A DNA stretch of 64,000 bases from Prorocentrum cordatum (lineage: Eukaryota; Sar; Dinophyceae; Prorocentrales; Prorocentraceae), in assembly GCA_963575745.1 (NCBI GenBank), contig CAUYUJ010021682.1, positions 317,872-381,871 of the forward strand. Direction: 5' to 3'. Shown here piece by piece: positions 19,930-29,856 of this stretch (the first letter of the stretch is position 1; each line of letters starts with the position of its first letter). The notes under the pieces were generated by a model that was not told the DNA's origin, made no database searches, and saw nothing but the letters and a program-made list of their open reading frames with translations. Position numbers and translations under genes: made by a program.

Positions 19930-20690
19930 CAGTTCCTTTTCTGAGGATGTCCCGAGTGAAACCTTTGTTTCACATAATGTGTTGAGGATGTCTCGAGTGA
20001 AACGCTGGTTTTGCAGAGTTCGGGGAGGCTCGAGCGAAACGCTTGGTATCTCGGGTCCAGGTCTCCCAGGCAGATGTCTAACATGAGGATGTGTTGGGGA
20101 TGTCTCGAGCGAAACCCTTGTTTTCACGTTTCCGGATCGCCCAGGGCATGTCTAGCATGAGGATGTATTGGGGATGTCTCGAGCGAAACACTTGTTTTCA
20201 ATTGCCCATATCGCCCAGGCAGATGTATCACATGAGGATGTGTAGATATCTCGGACGAGACGCTTGTTATAGTGTCCATGTCGCTTAGGCTGATATCTAG
20301 CATGAGGATGTGTTGAGAATGTCTCTAGATAAACAGTTGTTGTCTCGGGTCAAGAGGAAATGCCTAGCATGAGGATGTGTCGGGGAAGTCTCGAACGAAA
20401 CACTCGTTCTCACGTGCCCAGATCACCCAGGCGGATGTCATACATGAGGATGTGTAGAGAGTGTCTCGAGCGAAATGCTTCTTGTCACATGTCCAGGTCG
20501 CGGAGGTGGATGCCTAGATGCCCAGCATGAACATGTGTTGGTAATGCCTTTAGATAAACATATCTTTTCTCGGGTCTAGGTCGCCCAGGGGGATGCCTAG
20601 CATGAGGATGTGTTGGGGATGTCTCGAGCGAAACGCTTGTTTTCACATTACCAGGTCGCCCAGGCGGATGTCTAACATCATAATTTCCTG
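19930..20690 (+). repeat. Tandem array, unit about 74 bp
   Basis: Around ten units built on GAGGATGTGTTGGGGATGTC, TCGAGCGAAACGCTTGTTTTC and CAGGTCGCCCAGGCGGATG. Landmark TGTCTCGAGC or its variants occur at 20101, 20175, 20248, 20320, 20388 and 20462, spacing 68-74. A single stray unit is at 18890-18990. Confidence 0.85.
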
Positions 20691-21027
20691 TGGATCAAGC
20701 GTGCCACTCACGAAACGACACGATGGATGCAGCAATACAAGGTAGTCGATTGGGTCAAGGTTTACGGACGGACACACATTGGCATGGGTACAGAAAGTGG
20801 CCAACATTGAGGCTTCAGAATGGCCGACACAGGTGGCACATCGGAATGCACACCTTGACTTGCTCTCGTCAACCCGCCGATGTCAAGGACGTCCAAAGAC
20901 TCGTTGGGCACACGATATCAAACAACATTTGCAGATAGCTACTGGCCACGGAAAGTGGGTACAAATGGCGAAATCACAGGTTTGGGATACGTTGAAGACG
21001 AGAATTTCAATAAGTGAGTGGGTTTAG
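20690..21027 (+). pseudogene. LINE 3'-end remnant (post-RT tail of a non-LTR element)
   Basis: The frame 20779-21027 ends in RCQGRPKTRWAHDI, then a Lys/Gln/Trp-rich tail to a stop. A GRPxxRWxxDI motif close to the C-terminus is typical of the segment after the reverse transcriptase of RTE/CR1-like LINEs, as established knowledge. Upstream sequence in a second frame has similarly basic, Trp-rich character, which suggests a frameshift. No RT core remains, so this is a 5'-truncated dead copy. The motif is short and other explanations are possible. Confidence 0.5.
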
Positions 21028-21119
21028 GCCCCCCTTGGCAGCTCCCTCGCGGAGCCATGCGCAGGCGTCCGTCCGTCCGTCTCAAGCGAAGCATTTGTCG
21101 CAGTGAAATGCGTTGCAGT

Positions 21120-21850
21120 CTAACCCCTCGTGTTCGTGGGGCGTCCCCTGGCGCGCTGGCGCGTCCCCTGGCGCGTCCCCTGCAACGTTCTGGCGTGACT
21201 TGCCGTTCACGTCCCCTAGCACGCCCCTCGGCGTAGCACATTGCCTGGCTAGTTCTCTGTCGACTTGCCTGGCTTGTCCTCAGGCGTTTCCCCTGCCCGT
21301 TCTTTGGCGTGACCCTTTCCACGTCCTCCGGCATGTCGTCCTCTGATCCGCTCAATGGCACGCGCCTCAGCACGTCCTGTGGCAGGTCCCTGGCACATCC
21401 AGGGCACATCCCTTCAGACTTCCCCTGACTCGTCCCCTGGCGCATCCCCTACTGCGCTCCTGGCACATCTTGTGGCGCGTCCGTGAGCCTGTGCCCCGTG
21501 TCGTGTCGTCCCTTTTCGGAGCTGAATCGGATTTTGAGCTCGAGTTGAATGAACGTCCTGCACGTGTCGACTTCAACTAGCTTTGGGCCAGCTACTATAT
21601 GCTCAGGCAGCTCGAGCTTAAGATCCAGATCAGTTCGGTCAGGACTCGGATGCTAAGGAGAACTCGTTCCACAACGCTATAGAGCACAATCGCGGGATGG
21701 CACATCGCAATTCAACACGGCGCAGCACAGCACAGCCCTCGGCACGGTACATCAAGATCGATACATTCAACATTGCGTTTGCTTGTCGCCCAATCAGGCG
21801 TTTTGAAAACGTTGTCGTGCCGCACATTTCTATGTTCTTTTCTGTGTGTG
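21120..21850 (+). repeat. P/Q composite repeat
   Basis: P part at about 21130-21500, a linker with CCCCGTGTCGTGTCGTCCC and GAGCTCGAGTTGA, then Q part at about 21580-21850. It includes the 3' extension AATCAGGCGTTTTGAAAACG. Confidence 0.8.
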
Positions 21851-22560
21851 TGGGTCGATTATGTTCATCTCACACTTTTATGGAAGGGTGGTTTGCATGT
21901 TACGTTGCGGATTGATTGTTTTCGGGTTTCTATTGTATTCCAGTTCTCTGAATGCATATTGGACGTTGCGTTTCCTGACAGAGTCTGGGTACGTGGGTCT
22001 TTTCCCACCACCACACTCTTCATATGGCGGTCAGGTCCTCATCGTTTCCCATACCTCCTCCATCCGCTCGCGCCCCCCATCTGACCACTAGACGCGTCGG
22101 TAGGGCGGGCCTGGCATGTCGCATGTCACCGTTTATGACCCGACGGCTGGATTATCAGCGTTTGCATTGATAAAAGGGGCCGTTTTCAAAATGGGATTAG
22201 CCACCTTGTCGCCGCGCATACTCGTCGTAACCAAATCCAGCATCTTCTGTTTTCGTTGGAGCGTGGCGCACATACGCGTTGAAAGCTTCCAGCAGTTGCA
22301 CAAGTGAAAATAGGTCTTTTCCAGATGTGGTTTCAAGTCAGCGCCGCGCAGAATGTTTTCTTCAAAATTCCCAGCGGTTCGCACGGATGGAGGGGATATC
22401 GCCAGAGCGCTTCTCCCCAAGATTTACACGGATGGAGGGAGATTATTTCCATCCGTTTTGTGGTGTTGGGTCTCCTTGCGTCACATTTCCTTCTGCCGCT
22501 CCTTCCTCCTCCCATCCGTGCCTCTGCCCTCCGCATGTTTGTGTTTCGGCACACTCAGTG
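21851..22560. other. Unassigned, AT-richer sequence
   Basis: No domain in any frame. The word CACGGATGGAGGG occurs near 22384 and 22429 and again at 23380, hinting at another low-copy repeat. Confidence 0.4.
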
Positions 22561-23240
22561 CAGCATTTCGTGGCCCCGTGGGGAGCCCCATCGAAGGTCC
22601 CAGCGGCAGGGTCCACATGGCGGCGCATTTCGGTGCACCTTGAGTTCAGCCGAAGGCCCCAGTAGCAGGGTCCACATGGCGGCGCCGCTCCATTTTGACG
22701 CACCCCTCACACGGTTCGTGGCCCAATAGGGAGCTCCATCGAAGGCCCTTGTAGCGGGGTCAGATGTCGGCGCCGCTCCATTTTGGCGCACCCCTCACAC
22801 AGTTCGTAGCCCCATAGGGAGCTCCACCAAAGGCCCCAGTAGCAGGGTCCACGTGGTGCCGCCCCATTTTGGCGCACCTTTCACACGGTTCTGGGGCCCC
22901 GGTGGCAGGGTCCACATGGTGGCGCCGCCAAATTTTGGCGCACACCTTACACGGTTCGTGGCTCCATAGAGCTCAGCCGGAGCCGGCATGGTCCACATGG
23001 CGCGCCGCTCCATTTTGGCGCACTTTTCAGACGTTCTCGTGGCCCCAGAAGGATTTCAGCCGGAGGCCCCAGTGGCAGAGTCCAGATGGCGGCGCCGCTC
23101 CGTTTTGGCGCACCCCTCACACAGGTTGTAGCCCCGTAGGAAGTTCCATCGAAGGCCCCAGTAGCAGGGTCCACATGGCAGCGCCGCCTCCTCTTTGGCG
23201 CACCCCTCACACGGTTCGTGCCCCCAGATGGAGTTCCATA
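22560..23240 (+). repeat. Tandem array, unit about 90 bp
   Basis: About eight units containing AGGCCCCAGTAGCAGGGTCC, ACATGGCGGCGCCGCTCC, ATTTTGGCGCACCCCTCACAC and TAGGGAGCTCCA. Spacing is irregular (60-90 bp). Part of the unit is the reverse complement of the core of the array at 44165-45000. Confidence 0.8.
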
Positions 23241-23319
23241 GAAAACGGTGCCACAACATAGTACTCACAATTGCATATGGTTGAGGTTGTTGCCAGGATA
23301 ATTGTTTGAAGTTGTTTTA

Positions 23320-23346
23320 GTATTATCATCATCATCATCATCATCC
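23320..23346. repeat. ATC microsatellite
   Basis: Short run of ATC triplets, the opposite strand of the GAT motif that fills 58625-62207. Confidence 0.85.
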
Positions 23347-24865
23347 GAATGGTGAATCGTCGAAAATTTCACATCTTTCACACGGATGGAGGGCGGTCCC
23401 GTTTTATCGCAGTGTTATTTCTGTTTTCTTCTGGACTGTATGATTGACTCGTCGCCGCTCTTGTAGCAAGAAACATAAATGGCAGCTCTCGCGGGGCGCG
23501 TGCCCATCCGTATGCTCCCGTCGTCTCTGTCAAGGAGGTGGAGGCGGAGGAGGAGGAGGAGGAGAAGGTTCGTGTTTTTGTTCGCATTGACCCTTTTGGT
23601 CGGTGTGATGCCCCCCGTCTCCCTCACCGTCTCCTCCCGCCGGTGCAGGGCTCAGCGAGGCCACGGGGCCTCGCGCCGCCGCGTCGGCCACTCGGGGCCG
23701 CCCCAGCAGTCCAACAGTGGCCCGCTTGGACGCCCTCAGCCCAGAGCCCAGAGCGGAATGGCCTACGGAGGTAGCCCACGGCGTCCAGGACTGATCCGCC
23801 GGACGGTTCCCCGTCCGCGGCCCCGCCGGCGTGGAAGCGTTCTCTCTCTCTCTCTCTCTCTTCAGGTCCCGCAGAGAGACCCACATCCGCTTACAGCCAG
23901 CCACATACTGCCTCAGCAAGGCAAGGCTCCGATCACGAGCGGCAGACATATCCGTATTCGCGCCCTCGCGGTCTGGAATCCGTGGCGCGACCCGGTACCC
24001 AGTCGTAGAAAAACGTTCCGCGCGGGGCACCCGCGAAAAAACAGACCGTATCCGCGGGGTCGTAGTCTAAGGGCCCGGCCCGCGAGGCCGCGGATACGGA
24101 TTCGTTTTTCTCCCACGATCCAGGGCCCCCCTCCCAGACGGCAACCACAGTACACAAGCTGGTTTCGTAGCGCGCCTGGAAGGGTGGGAGGGTCTTCGAA
24201 AGACGTGCTGGAAGTAGCTACCAGGCATACGTGTCGGCATACCGACAAGTCACAGTTTCGAAAGCCAGAACAGTACGGTTCTTGATATCTTTTTGATGAG
24301 GTGCTCAAAGGGGGAAGAAGTTTGAACCCGAAGATTCCCCGGAAACCCAAAACGGGCAGGGCCAATCCCGAAATCCCGACGGGCTCGAAACCCAGAAATG
24401 TTGGAGGCCCAAACCTGGAAATCCAGGAGGGGCGAGATCCGACAAGTTGGGAGGGGGCTTACTAGAAAAGTTGAGGAAGGGATCTCAAAGGAGACAGGGC
24501 GAGGTAGCATGCGGCAGGAGGAGGTCGAAGGAGTGGGAGGGGGCAGGAGATGGTAGCAGGGACGAGGAAGTAAAATGAGGCAGGGTGCAGCTGGAGGAGG
24601 CTCGTGTACGTAGGAGGACGTAGGGTAAGGCAGACGGAGGTATGAGACCTACGAGGGCAACGGAGAGGGTTGTAGGGCCCTACACAGTTCACACGTGGAT
24701 TTCTTGGGCTTATCGGGTTCAGGGTAGCGTGTCGGCGCGTGGTGTTTTCCATCGGGTACCTCAGCGTGGTCTGGTTGTGGCTTTCGTCGGTTTTTGCGGT
24801 TGTTTTGAGGTGTTTTTCGTTGTGTTTATTTGTCGTTGCTCTGTTGCGAATGGAGTGGCGGTGTA
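23347..24865. other. Unassigned sequence
   Basis: Open frames (for example 23479-24285 plus and 23530-24030 minus) are rich in Arg or Pro and have no domain. A TCTCTC run lies at 23840-23862. I see no supportable gene. Confidence 0.4.
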
Positions 24866-24869
24866 TTTG

Positions 24870-25600
24870 TTCCCGCCCCGCAGCGTTGTCACGTGGCGAA
24901 TCGAATGGAGTACGTGTTTTCGCCTCCCAGGCGCTGCCACGTGGCGACTATAGTGAGACGTGTATACTTTCGGCCCGCGCAGCATTGCCGCGTGCCTAGT
25001 AGAGCGGAGGTGTATTTCTTGTTCGCTTCCCCTGTCATGGCCACGTGGCGGGTAGAGGGATTTTGTTTTTGTTTGCCTCTCAGGCCTTGCCACGTTGCGT
25101 CGCCATGTGGCCGGTAGAGTAGAGTAGCATGTGCTCCGGGCCCGTTTGGTTGCCACGTGCCGAGTAGAGTGGATGTAAGATGAACGCTGCAGCGCGGCAC
25201 AGGCGGAGGCGTTACCTCAATGGTATGCATCCCAGGTGCGGCGAAAATGCTGTGATACTCGCTAGCTGGTCGATATCACGCCGTGCATCCGTCCCTGAGG
25301 CGCCAGTTGCCACACAGGCCAGTGGATATCCTTTCGTTGCCAGCCGATTGCTCTGCAGTCACCACGCACGGTATGAAAAAGTAAGGTCGATTCGCCCCGC
25401 ATGCGCTGCCACGTGGCGAGTTCAGTGCAGCAGTAATTGTTCCCCTTTCCGCGTCTCGCCACTTGGCAAGGAGAGTGGAGCACGATTTGTTCCGCCGCCT
25501 TGGTGTTGCCACGTGGCGCAAGCGGGCGCAAGCGCGTCGGCGGTCGGGCGGGCGGTCGCGCGGGCGGGCGGGCGGGCACGGGCGTTCGCCACGTGGCAGT
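24870..25600 (+). repeat. Tandem repeat, unit about 50 bp, each with a GCCACGTGGC palindrome
   Basis: GCCACGTGGC or near variants recur near 24888, 24936, 24986, 25040, 25089 and 25150, and after a gap near 25408, 25458, 25508 and 25588. Between them lies a weakly conserved GAGT(A/G)GAG and a pyrimidine-rich spacer. The palindrome contains CACGTG. Confidence 0.75.
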
Positions 25601-25759
25601 GCGCAGTGGGCGGAGGCGGTTCCCTCCAGGCGCGCTGAGCCCGTAGAGGAAAGAAAGACCGCCGGAGGGCAAGAACCCACCCTGTTTTCTGGGGCGCCTA
25701 TTCTCGACAGCTGCTCTGCTGGTCACTCACTCGTGCTCCCCGTCCCACGGGCGCCAGGA

Positions 25760-25870
25760 GGGCAACCTCGAGTACCGCCCGTGGGACGGCGAGGGCGAAG
25801 TGGCCGTGTACGCGTACCGTCCAGGCGAAGCGGCCGTCTTCGACGGCAAGCTCGCGCACAGGACCCCAGG
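25760..25870 (+). CDS. Possible single exon of a 2-oxoglutarate/Fe(II) oxygenase-like protein
   Basis: The plus-strand frame reads NLEYRPWDGEGEVAV, then YAYRPGEAAVFDGKLAHRTP. The end resembles the last strands of the double-stranded beta-helix fold in prolyl-hydroxylase-like dioxygenases, where a YxPGxAVxFDGxxxHR block supplies a metal-binding His, as established knowledge. The similarity is confined to about 37 codons; sequence on both sides is unrelated and pyrimidine-rich. It could be an isolated exon, a pseudogene fragment or chance. The exact ends are not known; dinoflagellate introns often lack canonical GT donors. Confidence 0.35.
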
Positions 25871-25929
25871 GGAGGCAGTTTGGCTCCTTCCTCCTCCTCC
25901 TCTTCCTCTTACTCCTTCCTGGACTGAGC

Positions 25930-26680
25930 GCGGATCAATTAGTTCAGTCCGGCAGGTTTTCTTTTCTGTCGGCCTCTGGGGCTGTGTCCAGGCCCAAGAA
26001 CCATCAGAAGTGGTTACGGGACGAAGAGTGGTCTTTCGGACGGGGTCGAGACATCGGAGGCCTCCAGATTCAAGAGCCCACTGTACTGGCACAGGCCCAG
26101 GGGAATGCTTGTCTTTATCCCTGCGAAACCGCGACCCAACCGCCGCCGCGCGAAATGCTAAGCGATGCTCCCGCGTGGAAGTGCAGTTCCTTGGGACGTA
26201 CTGGGCGTTATGACATGCACGCGTGGCATAGTCGATCTCATTCAACCGCGCACACGAGCGAGCGCATTGCTTGCGCATCGGATGCAGCTCAACGGATGCA
26301 GCCCAACCGTATGAGCGCATAATACATGTTCGTGCGGAGACGCTGCGCGCGCAAGGGAAATGCTCTGTGCCCTCGCTGTGCGCACCCCACATGTTTTGGA
26401 TGCCCCACGGGTGCGCGGAATCTCCCGAAATAGAGGCCGCGCGATTACCCTGTGACGTACCCAACCCATTTGTATCATGGGAGACGAGGAGTTGGCCGAA
26501 ACTTGCACGGACAATCAAATTGCAGGTTCCGTTGTTTATATGGAAGCTACTTGGGACACGCGCCAATGGAATGATGCGCAGGAGAACCATACAAGAACGA
26601 GGGGCGACAACTACAGGCTCGAAGAGGACACGGGGAGTCGGGAACGAAGAGCAGGAGAAAGACGTGCGGGAAGCCCACTG
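25930..26680. other. Unassigned sequence
   Basis: No domain or repeat recognised. A minus-strand frame (25727-26590) is open but has no features. Confidence 0.4.
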
Positions 26681-26682
26681 CG

Positions 26683-27355
26683 CTGGGCCCCCCAGCAGGC
26701 CTCGAAAGTGGCGACAGTTTCACAGATCGCAGCCCCCCAGGGATGGCGAGGTCCCATTTGAATCCGCCGTGGGTACCCACTGTGCTGGGCCCCCCAGCAG
26801 GCCTCGAAAGGGGCGACAGTTTCACAGATCGCAGCCCCCCAGGGATGGCGAGGTCCCACTTGAATCCGCCGTGGGTACCCACTGTGCTGGGCCCCCCAGC
26901 TGCCCTCGAATGTGGCGACAGTTTCACAGATCGCAGCCCCCCAGGGATGACGAGCTCCCATTTGTATCCGCCGTGGGTGCCCACTGTTCTGGGCCCCCCA
27001 GCAGGCCTCGAAAGGGGCGACAGTTTCACAGATCGCAGCCCCCCAGGGATGGCGAGGTTCCATTTGAATCCGCCGCGGGTGCACACTGTGTGAGGCCCCC
27101 CAGCAGGCCTCGAAAGTGGCGACAGTTTCACAGATCGCAGCCCCCCAGGGATGGCGAGGTTCCATTTGAATCCGCCGCGGGTGCACACTGTGTTGGGCCC
27201 CCCAGCAGCCCTCGAAAGTGGCGACAGTTTCACTGATCGCAGCCCCCCGGGGATGGCGAGGTCCCATTTGAATCCGCCGCGGGTGCCCACTGTGCTGGGC
27301 CCCCCAGCAGCCCTCGAAAGTGGCGACAGTTTCACAGATCGCAGCCCCCAGCAAC
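26683..27355 (+). repeat. 102-bp minisatellite, about 6.6 units
   Basis: CTGGGCCCCCC starts at 26683, 26785, 26887 and 26989, an exact 102-bp spacing that continues to 27355. The unit also has GGCGACAGTTTCACAGATCG and CAGGGATGGCGAGGT. 102 bp is 34 codons, so frames stay open on both strands (plus 26271-27236, minus 26547-27335). I treat those as a consequence of the repeat. Confidence 0.9.
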
Positions 27356-27599
27356 CCTCGAAACGCAGCGACGAGTCAGGTAAAAGGCAGGGGGGAAGAA
27401 AGGGACGGGAGGGGGTGGGAAGGTTCGCGCGAGCAGTGCTCTATTCAAAACGAGAACCCAACGCAGGAGGGTTGGGAAAAAACAAACTCCATCGCGCGCA
27501 TTGCATGCTTTCCCCGGAGAAAGGGCAGAAGTTTAGGGCTTTCGTTTGGGATGGTAATGTGTCCCTGGTGCCATCCTGGGGGTGAGCCTGCGGAACTGT

Positions 27600-27681
27600 T
27601 CCTGACCACGTAGTTTGACGCCTCCAGGCCACCCAGAAAAAGTATCCAGCATTGTTGCCCGAAGTTGGAAACACGAGTTTT
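27600..27681 (+). repeat. 64-bp family unit, left target of the retrogene
   Basis: Contains CCAGGCCACCCAG, a diverged TATCCAGCATTGTTGCCCG and GTTGGAAACACGAGTTTT, then switches abruptly to the SL relic. The unit resumes at 29187, after the retrogene. Confidence 0.75.
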
Positions 27682-27717
27682 CCTTATCAATTCTGGCTCA
27701 AGCCATTCTGGCTCAAA
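27682..27717 (+). other. Tandem degenerate dinoflagellate spliced-leader relics
   Basis: Positions 27682-27702 match the 21-nt core of the dinoflagellate SL at 17 of 21 positions, ending in TGGCTCAAG. Positions 27703-27717 (CCATTCTGGCTCAAA) match the last 15 nt of the SL at 13 of 15. A full SL followed by a 15-nt truncated SL is the pattern described for recycled mRNAs in dinoflagellates, because the AG inside the older SL serves as acceptor in the next round of trans-splicing. I recalled the SL sequence rather than searching for it. Confidence 0.85.
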
Positions 27718-27781
27718 CGATTTTCGCTTGGTCAGAAGAATACGCACACGCATCACCGAACCTCCCCTCGACGCGCGCGCG

Positions 27782-29060
27782 ATGATTGCCCAGAAGACGC
27801 TCGCCCGTTCGTCCCTGTTGATCCTGCTCCTCGCGCACGGCGTCTTCGGCTCGACCGCCGCGTTGGAGGTCGGCACTCAGGTTGCGAGGGCGCGAACGCC
27901 ATGATGGACACGAGTGCCGTGGTGGACGCCATGCTCCTGCAGCTCGACACGAGCGCCGCGCCCCGACAGGAGGCTCCCAGAGCCCCGGCCTCCCGCGCCG
28001 AGGCGGACGCGGCCCCGCGCCCTGCTCCCACCGGGCGTGGGCGGAGGGCAGCAGCAACACTTCCAGACGAATGGATTGTGCTCTGGCAGGGCAGCAGTTT
28101 TTATGGCGGAGTAGAGATTGAGATCACTCCGACTGCATGACGCCCTATAAACCCCGCGTTGACAGTCTGGTCCACGGCCACGTATACTTTGTTGCAGGTA
28201 GACGACACATCGTGGAGCTTGCGTGAAGCAGATGGTAACAGTTACGATCATATTATTCAGACCGTCAGTGAAAATGTATTCCGGGTGAGTTACCCGAGTG
28301 GGGCTTCTTACGCGACTGGACGTACTAAGAGTTGGGATCTGAGTCGTGTGGGGACGTTGGCGCCTACGCCAGCGCCAGCGCCACCACCTACACCAGCTCC
28401 GACGCCAGCGCCGACGCCATCTCCTACACCAGCTCCGACGCCAGCGCCGACTGGCGCCTCCGCCAGCGCGACGGGCGACCCGCATTTGCAGAACATCCAC
28501 GGTGAGCGGTTCGACTTGATGAGGCCTGGCAAGGCCGTGCTGATCCAGATCCCACGTGGAAAGCCCGCCGAGGCCGCGATGCTCACCGTGGTGGCAGATG
28601 CGCGCCAGATGGGCGCACTCTGCGGAGACCCATATTTCCTGACGCTCAACATCACAGGGGCGTGGGCAAACAAGGCAAGGGCCTGCGGGTTCATCTTCAC
28701 CGCCGAGGGAGTGCGCGACGAGACGCTGAGCTGGACAAAGATCGGCCCTGTGGAGCTCGAAGTCATACACGGCCGCACGAACCAGGGCATCAAGTACTTG
28801 AACTTGTATGCGAAGCATCTGGGATATGTGGATGCTGTTGTTGGTGGACTGTTGGGAGAAGACGACCACACCGATGCAGCGCAGCCTGCCGAGGATTGCC
28901 ACAAGGCTGTCTCGCTGGCGAAGGGAACGACCTGGAACATCGAAGTCACGGCCAGTTCCGAGGCTATTGCGAGCCTGCCGCAGGCTCCGTCTGAGTGCCC
29001 CATGTTCTGTGTCAATTGCAGGGCCCATCGTTACCTGCTCCCTTTTGCATTGGTATTCCT
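27782..29060 (+). pseudogene. Retroposed secreted-protein gene with VWD-like GDPHL domain (disrupted)
   Basis: The ATG at 27782 opens a signal peptide (TLARSSLLILLLAHGVFGST). That frame ends at 27904, and the protein character moves to the frame beginning at 27901. It continues to an in-frame TGA at 28138-28140 and resumes in the same frame (WSTATYTLLQVDDTSWSLRE) to about 29060. An Ala/Pro/Thr linker (28360-28455) precedes a domain starting ATGDPHLQNIHGERFDL, which resembles the GDPH...FDG start of von Willebrand factor D-like domains. The frame then runs on through an A-rich tract into the flanking repeat, so the original stop is lost. The intronless body, the SL relics upstream and AAACAAAAAAAG at 29178-29189 mark it as a processed retrocopy. 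The frame change near 27900 could instead be an intron or a sequencing error. Confidence 0.7.
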
Positions 29061-29175
29061 TTTGACCCTGGTACATGCTAGGATTTACAGGCAGCAGCTC
29101 CCCCCCGAGAAGGATGGTCGCGACAAATGCGACAACGCCTTTTTTGTTGCTGGTCAGCCCGAAGCACGTGGCCAA

Positions 29176-29190
29176 TCCAAACAAAAAAAG
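29176..29190 (+). other. Poly(A) remnant of the retrogene
   Basis: CAAACAAAAAAAG directly abuts CTGGAACCAAGTGTG, where the 64-bp repeat resumes. The flank AAGCTGGAACCAAGTG resembles AAGTTGGAAACACGAG just before the SL relic, a possible degenerate target duplication. As both are units of one repeat family, this cannot be proved by eye. Confidence 0.6.
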
Positions 29191-29480
29191 CTGGAACCAA
29201 GTGTGTTCACGTGTCCAGGCCACCCAGAGGGGTACCTAACATGGGGCGCCCGAGCTGGAACCACGTGTTTTCACATGTCCAGGCCACCCACGGGGGGTAT
29301 TGAAGATGTGGTCGTATGGCCCCCCCCAGCGTTGGGACCCACAAGAGCCAGACAATATCAATGAAGCGACACCAGGTGTGTACGAACTTGGCACAGTTTC
29401 TGCTGTGAGTTTCCAGATTTCCCCCTGTGGTATCTAACCTGTCCCGAGCTGGAACCACGTGTTTTCACATGTCGAAGGCA
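29187..29480 (+). repeat. 64-bp repeat family, units between retrogene and copia element
   Basis: Four or so units, partly diverged; the last is cut at GTCGAAGGCA by the 5' LTR of the copia element. Confidence 0.8.
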
Positions 29481-29569
29481 TGTTTCCCTTCACGTGCACA
29501 ATCAGTGGTATCCGTTCTTATCGATATCGTTTGACGTCCGCAGCTCATTTGTGTCAAAGGAGCGTTGCA
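29481..29569 (+). repeat. 5' LTR (89 bp)
   Basis: Starts TGTTTCCCTTCACG and ends GGAGCGTTGCA. It differs from the 3' LTR at two sites (CAGTGGTATCCG here, CAGTTGTATCTG there). Confidence 0.95.
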
Positions 29570-29586
29570 TGGTAGCGGAACGTCGG
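29570..29586 (+). other. Primer-binding site
   Basis: TGGTAGCGGAAC begins at the first base after the LTR. TGGTA followed by GC is complementary to the 3' end of initiator tRNA-Met (ending in ...GCTACCA), the usual copia primer. Agreement beyond the first seven bases is partial. Confidence 0.7.
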
Positions 29587-29856
29587 TTTAACTGGCGCTC
29601 GCGCGCACCAGCCCGGCCGCGCTCCCGCGCGGCCCGCCCTGCACACTCCAGCCACGGCGTCGAACAGCGATAGCGGGGCTGCTGGTGGCGTGTGGCTGTG
29701 GGTGCCAGACGAGGAGGCTCCGGTCAAGCAGACCGACGGCAGGGTGCAGCGCAGGTGGCGCCACGTGGTGGCGAAAGTGCTGAAGCAGAAGTACCTCAAG
29801 GGTTTCTGGTCGGTGCTCGGGGAATACCTCAAGTACGTCAAGGCCAGGCAGCTGCG

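Noticed and set aside
22680-23110. CCATTTTGGCGCA in the ~90-bp array as spliced-leader-derived
   Set aside because: The match stops before CTCAAG, the related array at 44165 does not keep it, and no cDNA features accompany it.
26271-27236. Protein with 34-residue repeats (GPPSRPRKWRQFHRSQPP)
   Set aside because: Both strands are open because the DNA period is 102 bp; no codon signal was seen, so it is listed as a minisatellite.
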